Positions 15,495-22,448 of a stretch of DNA of 22,448 bases are shown in pieces. Position 1 is the stretch's first letter, and each line of letters begins with the position of its first letter. The notes beneath the pieces are model-generated. The model searched no databases, was not told where the DNA came from, and was given only the letters and a program-made list of their open reading frames with translations. Both the position numbers and the translations under genes were made by a program. This DNA comes from Bacillota bacterium (GTDB lineage Bacteria > Bacillota > Clostridia > Christensenellales > Aristaeellaceae): positions 1 to 22,448 of the forward strand of contig JAEYQQ010000101.1 of assembly GCA_023409955.1 (NCBI GenBank), written 5' to 3'.

Positions 15495-15503
15495 TTTGTC
15501 GAA
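15495..15503 (+). promoter_or_regulatory. 0A box upstream of spo0A
   Basis: TTTGTCGAA matches the Spo0A binding consensus (TTTGTCRAA) exactly. A one-mismatch copy, TTTATCAAA, lies at 15545-15553, nearer the promoter. Together they suggest autoregulation of spo0A. Confidence 0.7.
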
Positions 15504-15576
15504 TTTTGCATAATTAATAGAGTATATAGTGTAATGCATTTTTTTTTATCAAATACTACTGGTTGCTTTTTATTTG

Positions 15577-15585
15577 TGCTATAAT
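15577..15585 (+). promoter_or_regulatory. Extended -10 promoter of spo0A
   Basis: TGCTATAAT is a perfect extended -10; no good -35 sits 17 bases upstream (TACTGG). The start near 15592 gives a leader of about 98 bases. Confidence 0.6.
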
Positions 15586-15689
15586 GCACGCAGATGCTGT
15601 AAAAAAGACCAAATATTCCAGAATTATCACATCAAACGAGATTAATTCACGCATGGATAGAATACATATTCTGGAGAGGATGATAGCGC

Positions 15690-16463
15690 ATGGACGGGAT
15701 TCGGGTTTTGTTGGTAGACGACAATGCAGAGCTTCGCAGGCTGGTGGGAGATTTTTTAGGCAAACAAGAAGGGATAACCGTAGTGGGGCAGGCATCCAAT
15801 GGCGCTGAAGCATTGCAGATTATGTCTGAGCAATCAGTGGATATTCTGCTCATGGATATCATCATGCCTCAGATGGACGGCTATGCTCTTTTGGAAGAGC
15901 TTAGAAGGCGCCCCATAGACCCCATGCCCCAGGTAATTGTGCTGACAGCGCTTGGCCGGGATGATTTTATCATGCGGGCAGTTGAACTGGGAGCAAGATA
16001 TTACATGGTTAAGCCCTTTGAAGTGCAGGTGCTAGCAGCCAGAATCAGGGAGATCGCCGGCCAGCCTGTCAGAAGCATAGAACCCGTGCGCACTTCATCG
16101 GTAGGGCATGGGCAATCATTGGATGAGCGCCTATCCAGCCTATTTTTAACCATTGGCATTCCCGCCCATATCAAGGGATATCAGTTCCTGCGGGAGGCCG
16201 TTAAGATGGTAATTGACAACCCTGATGTCATCAACCGGATTACCAAAGAACTGTATCCTGGGATTGGCCGCAGGTTCAATACCACAGCCAGCAAGGTGGA
16301 AAGGGCAATCCGTCATGCCATCGAGGTGGCATGGAGCCGCGGCAGAATTGATACCCTGAACCGTGCATTCGGGTGCAAGGTGGCTTCCAAGGAGGATAAG
16401 CCAACCAATGGTGAGTTTGTAGCTATGATAGCCGACAAGCTATCCATGGAGAGAAGTGCATAA
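15690..16463 (+). CDS. spo0A: Spo0A, master regulator of sporulation
   Basis: This 257-residue response regulator is activated by phosphorylation and switches cells into sporulation. The receiver domain (1-125) has the acidic pocket D10 and D11, phospho-acceptor D56 ('LLMDIIMPQMDG'), T86 and K108, at the same positions as Bacillus Spo0A. After a short linker the C-terminal DNA-binding domain (about 148-255) carries 'IGIPAHIKGYQFLREAVKMV', 'ITKELYPGIGRRFNTTASKV' and the recognition helix region 'ERAIRHAIEVAWSRG'. This domain is unique to Spo0A and binds TGTCGAA boxes. GGAGAGG lies upstream. No spoIVB precedes it. Confidence 0.98.
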   Translation: MDGIRVLLVDDNAELRRLVGDFLGKQEGITVVGQASNGAEALQIMSEQSVDILLMDIIMPQMDGYALLEELRRRPIDPMPQVIVLTALGRDDFIMRAVELGARYYMVKPFEVQVLAARIREIAGQPVRSIEPVRTSSVGHGQSLDERLSSLFLTIGIPAHIKGYQFLREAVKMVIDNPDVINRITKELYPGIGRRFNTTASKVERAIRHAIEVAWSRGRIDTLNRAFGCKVASKEDKPTNGEFVAMIADKLSMERSA

Positions 16464-16564
16464 CCTATTGTTACTGTATGCTGTATTTAAGTTGCAAAGG
16501 GTATGCATGTTGATTTGGCTGTATACCGTTTCCAGGCCAAAACCATGTTGAAAGCTAAGTAATT

Positions 16565-16597
16565 GCGGAGTGCCGTTTATGGTAACTCCGCTTTTTT
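16565..16597 (+). terminator. Rho-independent terminator after spo0A
   Basis: GCGGAGT (16565-16571) pairs with ACTCCGC (16585-16591), followed by six T. It lies about 100 bases after the spo0A stop; the stretch between holds nothing else I recognise. Confidence 0.85.
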
Positions 16598-16630
16598 GTT
16601 CTACTTTCTACAATCCGCGCATATGCATCA

Positions 16631-16649
16631 CCAGATTGATGCAATCTGG
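16631..16649 (+). other. Inverted repeat abutting the sipL ribosome site
   Basis: CCAGATT (16631-16637) and AATCTGG (16643-16649) form a perfect 7-base stem with a GATGC loop. The last bases overlap the GGGAGGG ribosome site (16648-16654). It could be an operator or a leader hairpin that affects translation. Confidence 0.4.
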
Positions 16650-16662
16650 GAGGGACATAAAC

Positions 16663-18195
16663 ATGGAATTACGGATATTGCGCGAAAACGTGGAGCTGGA
16701 ACGGCTGGTAGGCAGCGGGAGAGGGCAGGCTTCAGTGGAAGGGGAGGTGACTCTGCCAGGCGGCCTTAGAGAGGAAGCCCATGTATTGCAGACTGGCGCG
16801 ATGATGGTCATTACAGGGGCGGAGGCGCTGTCTGACCGGGTTGCTGTTGAAGGCAAGGTGGTATTCCATGTGCTTTATACACAAGGTGATCCCACCAAGA
16901 TTGCCTCGCTGGAAGCATCCACTGAGTTCAGCCATGCCATTGAAGTAAAGGATTCAGCCCCGCGTATGATTGCCCAGGCTGGTGGGCAGGTTGAGCATGC
17001 AGAAGCATCTGCCTATAACGGAAGGCTTACGCTGAGGGGCATTCTGGCGTTGGAGGCAAGGGTTCTGTCTGCCGCACCTGCCGCCGTAGTCACTGGCATG
17101 CAGGATACACCGGGCCTGGAAGGGCTCAGCCAAACACTGACCCTGCAAAGGACAGTAGGGGAAGGCGTAGCAGAAACATTGCTTCGAGAAGAGTTTGATC
17201 TCCCTCGGGCATTGGATATCCGCGAAACATTGTATGGCACTGCCCAGGCAATGGTACAGGATGTGTCTGGCGGGGAGGGAAAGGCCAATGTATCCGGCAC
17301 AGTACAGCTGGAAGTCTACCATGCATCCAATCTCCCATCTCGGCCGATGGTCTTAACGCGTCATACGCTTCCCTTCGAGCAGGCGGTAGACCTGGGCGGT
17401 CAGCGCGGCGATCTTTTGTCCGGCCGTGTAACAGTCAAAGATGTGGCGGTGCTATCCCAAGATGGCGGCGACGCCGGACGCATTTTGCGGGCAGAAGTTT
17501 TGCTGGGCGTTTCTGCAGCCGCAGATAAAAAGGAAGCAGCTACTGTATGGAAGGATGCTTATACTACCAAGGGAGAGGCATTGGGCCTTACGGTAAAGCC
17601 GCTTTCCTACAGGGTTGGGAATGCAAGGTATCAAACCGCAGAAAGCGGCAAGGTAATGATCATGTTGCCAGAGGGCAGTCCGCCTGCCAGAACCATGCTG
17701 GCAGGGTTTGCAAGACCAGTTCTCACGGGATGGGAGCAGATTGGCGGTCGCCTAAACACAGAAGGCTTGTTGGAAGTGACGCTGATCTATATGACGGACG
17801 ATTCAGATGTGCCTGTGACAGTTAATCAGGAAGAACCCTTCAAAGTAGCATTTGCCTGCGAGGCGGAAGCAGGTGACTGGCTGGCGCTTGAAGCTGGGAA
17901 CATTGATGTTGCCACCATTACCAGTGACAGGGTGGAGATGAAGTATATCCTTCATTTGATGGTGGATGGCTGTCGCAGGGCTGATTCCAAGGTGGTATCG
18001 GATGTAAGGGCCCTGGATGCGGCCATACCCACTGGAGGCATCAGCCTGTATTTCGCTCAGCCAGGAGATACACTGTGGGATATTGCCAAGCGTTACCGAG
18101 TACCAAGGCAGCAGCTGCTGAGTCTTAACCCCGCGCTGTCTGACGGGGAGGTTAATCCGGGGACCGGTGTGGTGATCTGGCGCAGGGAAGCATAA
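16663..18195 (+). CDS. sipL: SipL-type DUF3794 (SPOCS) and LysM spore morphogenesis protein
   Basis: 510 residues, starting at ATG 16663 with GGGAGGG 8 bases upstream; a longer frame opening at 16570 overlaps the terminator. The body is made of DUF3794/SPOCS-type beta domains, recognisable in 'VEGKVVFHVLYTQGDPTKI', 'LTLRGILALEARVL', 'VSGTVQLEVYHASN' and 'GLLEVTLIYMTDD'. The last ~48 residues are a LysM domain ('YFAQPGDTLWDIAKRYRVPR', 'QQLLSLNP'). This is the layout and length of clostridial SipL, which binds SpoIVA through its LysM domain and anchors the coat to the forespore in the mother cell. It is separated from spo0A by a terminator. There is no signal peptide, as expected for a mother-cell cytosolic protein. 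Confidence 0.88.
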   Translation: MELRILRENVELERLVGSGRGQASVEGEVTLPGGLREEAHVLQTGAMMVITGAEALSDRVAVEGKVVFHVLYTQGDPTKIASLEASTEFSHAIEVKDSAPRMIAQAGGQVEHAEASAYNGRLTLRGILALEARVLSAAPAAVVTGMQDTPGLEGLSQTLTLQRTVGEGVAETLLREEFDLPRALDIRETLYGTAQAMVQDVSGGEGKANVSGTVQLEVYHASNLPSRPMVLTRHTLPFEQAVDLGGQRGDLLSGRVTVKDVAVLSQDGGDAGRILRAEVLLGVSAAADKKEAATVWKDAYTTKGEALGLTVKPLSYRVGNARYQTAESGKVMIMLPEGSPPARTMLAGFARPVLTGWEQIGGRLNTEGLLEVTLIYMTDDSDVPVTVNQEEPFKVAFACEAEAGDWLALEAGNIDVATITSDRVEMKYILHLMVDGCRRADSKVVSDVRALDAAIPTGGISLYFAQPGDTLWDIAKRYRVPRQQLLSLNPALSDGEVNPGTGVVIWRREA

Positions 18196-18202
18196 AGGTA
18201 AC

Positions 18203-18469
18203 ACAACAGGGCAGGGAGAAATCCCTGCCCTGAGCGTTTCATAAAAGTGGATCTGCCACTTTTTGAGTTTTTCCTCGCTTCACTGCACTGCGGCTGCGCC
18301 TTTGCACGGCCGTTAGCTCGGGCAAGGTTGGAATTTCATCGAAATTCCTGCGAAAACTACCGCACATATCACTCGTTTTCAATCTGTAATTGGAGGGCTT
18401 CAACCCTCCATTACCTCCCAAAAGATTTCTTGATAGTATGAGGGCAGGGAGAAATCCCTGCCCTGTTGT
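18203..18469. repeat. Hairpin-rich intergenic block bounded by inverted repeats
   Basis: The 285-base gap between convergent sipL and galM holds no credible gene. It is bounded by 29-base inverted copies (18203-18231 and 18441-18469) that match except in their 4-base loops. Each is itself a hairpin: CAGGGCAGGGA, GAAA loop, TCCCTGCCCTG at 18207-18232, and the shorter equal at 18441-18464. Between them lie three more hairpins: AAAAGTGG/CCACTTTT (18243-18263, then T-rich), GGAATTTC/GAAATTCC (18330-18348) and TGGAGGG/CCCTCCA (18391-18410). It may be a repeat element, a MITE-like insertion or elaborate convergent terminators. Confidence 0.6.
18243..18272 (+). terminator. Likely terminator of sipL
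   Basis: AAAAGTGG/CCACTTTT with a 5-base loop is followed by TGAGTTTTT. It is the most terminator-like hairpin for rightward transcription within the block. Confidence 0.6.
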
Positions 18470-18479
18470 TTATGGTTGC

Positions 18480-19535
18480 TTATTCTGCTTTAAAGGCGTA
18501 AATGGTGGTGCTGTTGAATGTTTGGCCAGGGCGCAGCACTGTGCTAGGGAAATGCTGGTGATTGGGGGAATCGGGATAGTGCTGCGTTTCCAGGCATAGG
18601 GCACAGCGCTTGCCAAAGTACGATCCGCTGCGGCCGGGAATGCCCTGCTGGTTGGCGGTATAGAACTGCACTGCAGGTTGGTCGGTGGTGACCTCCATAA
18701 TCCGCCCAGATGAGGGATCTTTTAGCACGGCGCACTTTTTCATGACAAAAGGTGCACCCAATATGAAGTTATGATCATAACCCATGCCATACTTGATGTT
18801 AATGTCATCCTCGCCATCCTTCAAACCTTCGCCGATGATGCGGGGCTTGCGGAAGTCAAATGCTGTGCCGTCTACCGGCAGAATCTTACCTGTAGGGATC
18901 AGGCCGCTGTCAGTCTCTGTAATGGCATCAGCAAAGAGCGTCAGTTCATGGTCTTCTATGGTACGGCCATCGGCACCAGCTAGGTTGAAATAGGCATGGT
19001 TTGTAAGGTTTAAAATGGTGGGCTTGTCTGTTACAGCTTTGTATTGAATGGATAGTTCGCATGCATCATTGAAACCATAGGTCACATCAACCGTCAGGGT
19101 ACCGGGGTAATTTTCTTGACCGTCTGGACTGACCAAATGAAGATGAAGTTTGTCTTGACCATTACCTTCTTCAGGTGTCGCTTCCCAAACCTGTACGCCA
19201 AAACCTACCACGCCGCCATGCAAATGGTTTTTGCCATTGGTCAGCGCAAGTTGATACGTCTTCCCATCCAGGGTAAAGCGGCCGCCGGCAATACGGTTAC
19301 CATACCGACCAATCAGGGCACCGAGGCTGCCGTTCTTCTCAAGGTATGGTGCAAGCTCATCAAAACCCAAGGTTACTTCACCCAATTGGCCCGCTTTGTC
19401 TGGGACCTGTATGGAAGTGATGATACCGCCAAAGGTGATGATGCTAACGCTGGCACCTTTTTGATTCGTTAGGATGTATTGCTCCACAGCCTGTCCTTCC
19501 GGGGTGATGCCAAATGGCTTTTTGATTATGCTCAA
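18480..19535 (-). CDS. galM: Aldose 1-epimerase (mutarotase)
   Basis: 351 residues. The TTG at 19535 is chosen because AGGGAGGA lies 7 bases upstream; a TTG at 19580 would overlap the promoter -10. The enzyme interconverts alpha and beta anomers of sugars such as galactose and glucose, feeding the Leloir pathway. Family signatures are 'GRYGNRIAGGRFTLDG' near the N-terminal third, 'NGKNHLHGG' with the first conserved histidines, 'LTNHAYFNLAG' with the catalytic acid histidine, and 'LCLETQHYPDSPN' with the catalytic base glutamate. Length is normal and all key residues are present. No other galactose genes are nearby, so it appears to be a single-gene unit. Confidence 0.95.
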   Translation of the reverse strand: MSIIKKPFGITPEGQAVEQYILTNQKGASVSIITFGGIITSIQVPDKAGQLGEVTLGFDELAPYLEKNGSLGALIGRYGNRIAGGRFTLDGKTYQLALTNGKNHLHGGVVGFGVQVWEATPEEGNGQDKLHLHLVSPDGQENYPGTLTVDVTYGFNDACELSIQYKAVTDKPTILNLTNHAYFNLAGADGRTIEDHELTLFADAITETDSGLIPTGKILPVDGTAFDFRKPRIIGEGLKDGEDDINIKYGMGYDHNFILGAPFVMKKCAVLKDPSSGRIMEVTTDQPAVQFYTANQQGIPGRSGSYFGKRCALCLETQHYPDSPNHQHFPSTVLRPGQTFNSTTIYAFKAE

Positions 19536-19542
19536 GGAAATA

Positions 19543-19550
19543 TCCTCCCT
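19543..19550 (-). promoter_or_regulatory. Ribosome binding site that sets the galM TTG start
   Basis: AGGGAGGA on the minus strand lies 7 bases before TTG 19535. No ATG is suitably placed. Confidence 0.7.
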
Positions 19551-19571
19551 TATGTGATTTGGCTGTTTTCT

Positions 19572-19599
19572 ATTGTACAAGGAAATCCATCTTTGTCAA
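19572..19599 (-). promoter_or_regulatory. Vegetative promoter of galM
   Basis: TTGACA (19599-19594) and TACAAT (19577-19572) on the minus strand are spaced by 16 bases. The start near 19565 gives a leader of about 30 bases. Nothing else is evident in the gap 19600-19747. Confidence 0.7.
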
Positions 19600-19747
19600 T
19601 CGTCGGGAATATTGATTTGCTTAAGGATTGAATGGTGCTTGCCGCTTGTGTGATTTGGCGAAAAATCTATCGATAAGCATACATCAATAAAAATGGGCTG
19701 CGGGGAAAACGCCTGTACGGTGCCTCCCCCGCTATTGATACGGTATT

Positions 19748-20920
19748 TTACTGCGCCCGTTTCCATAGTGTCCAGTAACCCTGACCGTTGCGGCCCTGCT
19801 GCCAACGGTAGCCGGAAAATCCGGCGGGGGGCAAGCCGCTTCGGTCACCTGGAACGGCATATGCCACCTGCACAACCTTTCCTTCCCTAGCCAGCATGCC
19901 CACCGCATAATATGGGATGGTGCTGCCTGCGGCCATGGGGATCTGCACAAACCGCCAACCAGGGGCATCAAATGGAGCAAAGGGCGGATAGGTGGAAAAA
20001 TAGCGTTCCAACTCCTTGACACCTGTTGGCCATTGCAGCTTTGGCAGAGCTGTGACTATGGGGCGTCCGGGCGGTGGGCCAGCAGTTGGAATGTCCGGCG
20101 GAAAGATTAGCCTTTCCGCAGCGCAGGTGAACACATCGGATTCAGGTGCGTGGGGTTTTGCGGCAGGCTCATCGGATAGGCTGTATGCTGTGCTTTGTAT
20201 AGCAGATTGCATATAAGCTGATCTTACAGTCGGTGAAGCCTGCACCAATGGAAAAGGGAGTGGATCGTTTATCATGGGCACTGCCGGTATATCAGGTTGA
20301 TTCACCGTTTGCGGTGGCGTGGGCATGGCGGATGGCAGAGGAAGGGGGTGAGTGGCAGCAGGTTGTGTAATTGCTTCTGATTCAGCTATGATGGCAGGAT
20401 GTGTATTGACTTGGGCAGATGGTATGGATGAACCTGGTGCTGTGATTGTTTCCGGCTTTGCTTCTTGTGGGGACGAAACTTCCGGTGTTGCATCTGGCGT
20501 TTTTGCAGGAACCGATAGGTATCGGCATACTGTTTCGCCAATGAGGTAGGAAGACAGGGAATCGCGTTCCTCCAGCGCACCCATTAAAAGCAGCTTGGGG
20601 GAAGGCCAGTCTTTGGCGATGCACAGCGCACTGTATGCATCAAGAGGCAGGCCGCCAGGGGTTGCGGATACCTCCCTGCGATGAGAGGATTGGCCTTTTT
20701 GAGAAACAGGTAAAAGCCCAAGGTCACATATGGCTGAGCTCCCCCCATCATCTTTGGCAGCTAAAAGGATCCGTAAGCCCTCCTCTGAGGGAGCAAAGCC
20801 ATGAGCATTAACCGTCAGCGTGTACTTGCCCCGTGCCTGCTCCAACCGAGCATATCCGCCGCCGCCCTGGGCACAGGGTCGCAATAGTATGTACAGCCTT
20901 TGGAATTTTGCGGCTTGCAA
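19748..20920 (-). CDS. Unrecognised two-domain protein with a long proline-rich linker
   Basis: 390 residues. The TTG at 20920 is preferred (AGGGAGGTG, 5 bases upstream); a TTG at 20950 would put this motif inside the gene. The N-terminal domain (about 1-137) looks beta-rich ('FQRLYILLRPCAQGGGGYAR', 'LEQARGKYTLTVNAHGF', 'EGLRILLAAKDDG'). Residues about 138-294 are a low-complexity linker rich in Pro, Ala, Thr and Ser. The C-terminal domain (295-390) is aromatic and glycine-rich ('YFSTYPPFAPFDAPGWRFVQ', 'IPYYAVGMLAREGKVVQVAY', 'SGYRWQQGRNGQGYWTLW'). No signal peptide or membrane segment is seen, so it is probably cytosolic. I do not recognise the family. Confidence 0.75.
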   Translation of the reverse strand: MQAAKFQRLYILLRPCAQGGGGYARLEQARGKYTLTVNAHGFAPSEEGLRILLAAKDDGGSSAICDLGLLPVSQKGQSSHRREVSATPGGLPLDAYSALCIAKDWPSPKLLLMGALEERDSLSSYLIGETVCRYLSVPAKTPDATPEVSSPQEAKPETITAPGSSIPSAQVNTHPAIIAESEAITQPAATHPLPLPSAMPTPPQTVNQPDIPAVPMINDPLPFPLVQASPTVRSAYMQSAIQSTAYSLSDEPAAKPHAPESDVFTCAAERLIFPPDIPTAGPPPGRPIVTALPKLQWPTGVKELERYFSTYPPFAPFDAPGWRFVQIPMAAGSTIPYYAVGMLAREGKVVQVAYAVPGDRSGLPPAGFSGYRWQQGRNGQGYWTLWKRAQ

Positions 20921-21050
20921 CGTGCCACCTCCCTTGGTGTCTCTGTTCAAAGCCTATGCAGGGGAACAGGGGAGTATGAGACGCAAGCGGATTCGCCGTT
21001 GAAATTGGTTTTATATAAGCCATCATGCTATAAGCGGATGGCTGCTGCAC

Positions 21051-21080
21051 TTGATGACTTCCCATACTTTGTTGTATGAT
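21051..21080 (+). promoter_or_regulatory. Candidate promoter of surE
   Basis: TTGATG (21051-21056) and TATGAT (21075-21080) with 18-base spacing lie 26 bases before the ATG. The divergent region 20921-21050 shows no clear promoter for the leftward gene. Confidence 0.5.
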
Positions 21081-21105
21081 GAAGGAAAAATAAAGGAGAT
21101 GCGCA

Positions 21106-21858
21106 ATGCACATATTATTGGTCAATGATGATGGCATCGATAGCCCAGGTATACACGCCCTGATACGGGAAGCGGTTAAGCGGGGCCACCAGGTCACCGT
21201 CAGTGCACCCAACAAGCAGCAAAGTGCTGTCAGCCAGTCGCTGACCTTTTTTCGCCCGATTGCTGTCATGCCTGTTTCATTATACGGGGCATCGGGCTTT
21301 GCGGTGGATGGAACACCTGCGGATTGCGCTCGGCTGGGTATCACCCATCTGGCGGAGTCAAAGGTAGACCTGGTGATCTCGGGCATCAATGACGGCATGA
21401 ATGCAGGTACTGCCATCTATTGCAGCGGTACTGTGGGAGCGGCAAGAGAGGCAGCGCTGCTGGGCGTCAAGGCCATGGCTGTTTCGCTGGATAGGCCTGC
21501 AGATGAGCGCATGTTTGACCATTTGGCGCATGTGGCGCTTTCTCTTGGGGAGCGGCTGGTAAGCTATCCGTCGCCGAAGGGAAGTGTACTGAACCTCAAC
21601 GCCCCAGCCATAGCGCCTGACCAGCTACTTCCCATTGTTATGGCACCTGTTAATCATGGCAAGTTTGTGAACATTTACGAGCGGCGCATCAATCCCCATG
21701 GCAGTACCTACTTTTGGGTCACGCCGAATTTTGAGCGTGATGCTCCATTAGAAGGCACAGATGAGCATTTCCTGCAAAAGGGGCACATCACTTGCACTTT
21801 TTTGCTTCACCCACCGGAAAATGGCAAAACTATTGCAGACTTTTTGCAGGATGCATGA
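21106..21858 (+). CDS. surE: 5'/3'-nucleotidase SurE
   Basis: This 250-residue metal-dependent phosphatase acts on nucleoside monophosphates and is linked to survival in stationary phase. The metal-site residues are present: N7-D8-D9 in 'LLVNDDGIDSPG', S40 in 'PNKQQSAVSQS' and N95 in 'VISGINDGMNAG'. Other family blocks are 'FAVDGTPADCARLGI' and 'YCSGTVGAAREAALLG', and the C-terminal 'GTDEHFLQKGHITCTFL' replaces the usual 'TD...GYVSITPL'. AAAGGAG lies 6-7 bases before the ATG. Length is normal. Cytosolic. Confidence 0.96.
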   Translation: MHILLVNDDGIDSPGIHALIREAVKRGHQVTVSAPNKQQSAVSQSLTFFRPIAVMPVSLYGASGFAVDGTPADCARLGITHLAESKVDLVISGINDGMNAGTAIYCSGTVGAAREAALLGVKAMAVSLDRPADERMFDHLAHVALSLGERLVSYPSPKGSVLNLNAPAIAPDQLLPIVMAPVNHGKFVNIYERRINPHGSTYFWVTPNFERDAPLEGTDEHFLQKGHITCTFLLHPPENGKTIADFLQDA

Positions 21859-21866
21859 AAACTTGC

Positions 21867-21895
21867 TTGCAAAATATAGGAAATTGGAGTATAAT
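21867..21895 (+). promoter_or_regulatory. Promoter of the RpiR-family regulator
   Basis: TTGCAA (21867-21872) and TATAAT (21890-21895) are spaced by exactly 17 bases, 9 bases after surE ends. The expected leader is about 50 bases. Confidence 0.7.
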
Positions 21896-21951
21896 CCAGG
21901 CTAGTATGCAAAGGTGCATGCTATGTAAAATGTATACGGAGGAAGCATTCC

Positions 21952-22448
21952 ATGCAGGATATGCAGGATATCATTCGTCGTTTAAATCAAAGCGGCAAAC
22001 GCCTGTCAAAGGGTCACAGGCGTATTGCGGAATACATTGTGGCCCACTATGATAAAGCAGTTTTCATGACTGCCTCCCGTCTGGGTGAGAATGTTGGCGT
22101 GAGCGAATCCACCGTTGTCCGCTTTGCAGCTGCCCTGGGGTATGAAGGTTATCCTCAGCTTCAGCGTTCCCTGCAGGAACTGGTACGCCACCGGCTGACA
22201 GCGGTGCAACGGTTTGAAATGTCCTCTGAAATTGACAAGAGTGCCGTTCTGCGTACAGTCTTAAAGGCAGATATGCAAAATATCCGCACAACCATTGAGG
22301 AAATCGATACTGATAAATTTGAAGACGTGGTGCAGCGAATGCTAGGCGCAAAGGCCATTTATGTTATGGGCCTGCGCTCTGCAGCGCCGCTGGCACAGTT
22401 CCTGGGCTATTATCTGCATTACATATTTGACAATGTGCATCTGGTATC
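21952..22448 (+). CDS. MurR/RpiR-family transcriptional regulator, cut by window edge
   Basis: 165 residues are visible, starting at ATG 21952 with CGGAGGAA upstream. Residues about 1-77 are an RpiR-type helix-turn-helix ('LSKGHRRIAEYIVAHYDKAV', 'TASRLGENVGVSESTVVRFA', 'AALGYEGYPQLQRSL'). The sugar-phosphate-binding SIS domain begins near residue 125 ('AKAIYVMGLRSAAPLAQFLG') and runs off the end. Such proteins control sugar-phosphate or amino-sugar genes. The target is probably downstream, outside the window. Confidence 0.92.
   Translation, partial: MQDMQDIIRRLNQSGKRLSKGHRRIAEYIVAHYDKAVFMTASRLGENVGVSESTVVRFAAALGYEGYPQLQRSLQELVRHRLTAVQRFEMSSEIDKSAVLRTVLKADMQNIRTTIEEIDTDKFEDVVQRMLGAKAIYVMGLRSAAPLAQFLGYYLHYIFDNVHLV

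Noticed and set aside
15387..15584. 65-codon frame between the zinc-ribbon gene and spo0A
   Set aside because: It runs across a strong terminator, a 0A box and the spo0A -10, with no ribosome site.
16618..16645. Possible sigma-E promoter (GCATATG then GATGCAAT) before sipL
   Set aside because: The spacer is shorter than the usual 14-15 bases and the -10 matches poorly.
18247..18441. Open frame of 64 codons inside the palindromic intergenic block, and a 60-codon frame on the other strand
   Set aside because: Both run through several hairpins, lack ribosome binding sites and have cysteine/histidine/arginine-rich compositions typical of non-coding DNA.
19554..19659. Direct repeat TGTGATTTGGC at 19554-19564 and 19649-19659
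   Set aside because: Only two 11-base copies, not aligned with any promoter element; chance is a sufficient explanation.
1..22448. CRISPR arrays, tRNA/rRNA genes, riboswitches, phage or toxin-antitoxin modules
   Set aside because: None showed the needed repeats, folds or protein motifs on reading either strand.

Overview
The window looks like chromosomal DNA from an endospore-forming member of the Bacillota, most likely class Clostridia, with mid-range GC. The evidence is a full-length Spo0A, a SipL-type DUF3794/LysM spore protein, a CotF-family coat protein, a small acid-soluble spore protein (SASP), strong GGAGG ribosome binding sites and frequent TTG/GTG starts. I cannot fix the genus from sequence alone. 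No rRNA, tRNA, CRISPR array or phage module is visible. The only mobile DNA recognised is the start of an IS3-like transposase gene cut by the left edge.

Layout. 1-68 (-): transposase N-terminus. 259-978 (+): exported protein made of three copies of a ~68-residue repeat. 1089-2955 (-): GntR/YtrA-like regulator, ABC ATPase and ABC-2 permease, with a clear promoter and overlapping operator. 3141-3578 (+): 57-aa protein plus CotF-family protein behind a sigma-G-like promoter. 3842-5359 (+): FapA/DUF342 protein. 5460-6970 (-): ECF sigma factor and a membrane anti-sigma-like protein, with a Spo0A-box-like site in the leader. 7256-8203 (+): DUF624-like membrane protein. 8258-8434 (+): SASP with a consensus-like sigma-G promoter. 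8465-13516 (+): methyltransferase, Hsp33, TPR protein, HEAT-like protein and HD phosphohydrolase. 13538-15397 (+): zinc-ribbon/TPR/chitobiase-C-like membrane protein. 15690-16463 (+): spo0A. 16663-18195 (+): sipL. 18203-18469: hairpin-rich intergenic block bounded by inverted repeats. 18480-19535 (-): galM. 19748-20920 (-): unrecognised two-domain protein with a proline-rich linker. 21106-21858 (+): surE. 21952-end (+): MurR/RpiR regulator, cut by the right edge.

How it fits together. Sporulation is the recurring theme: the master regulator, a forespore DNA protector, a coat protein and a mother-cell coat-attachment protein lie within about 15 kb. Perfect TGTCGAA cores (0A boxes) sit upstream of spo0A and in the leader of the ECF sigma operon, so that operon may belong to the Spo0A regulon. 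The commonest spo0A neighbour, spoIVB, is absent upstream; a zinc-ribbon/TPR membrane protein occupies its place.

I see no obviously new multi-gene system such as a defence island or biosynthetic cluster. The most novel-looking items are the 18.2-18.5 kb palindromic block, the triplicated exported protein with its palindromic promoter site, the two-domain proline-rich protein, the coupled TPR/HEAT pair, and the ECF/anti-sigma pair with a possible Spo0A link.
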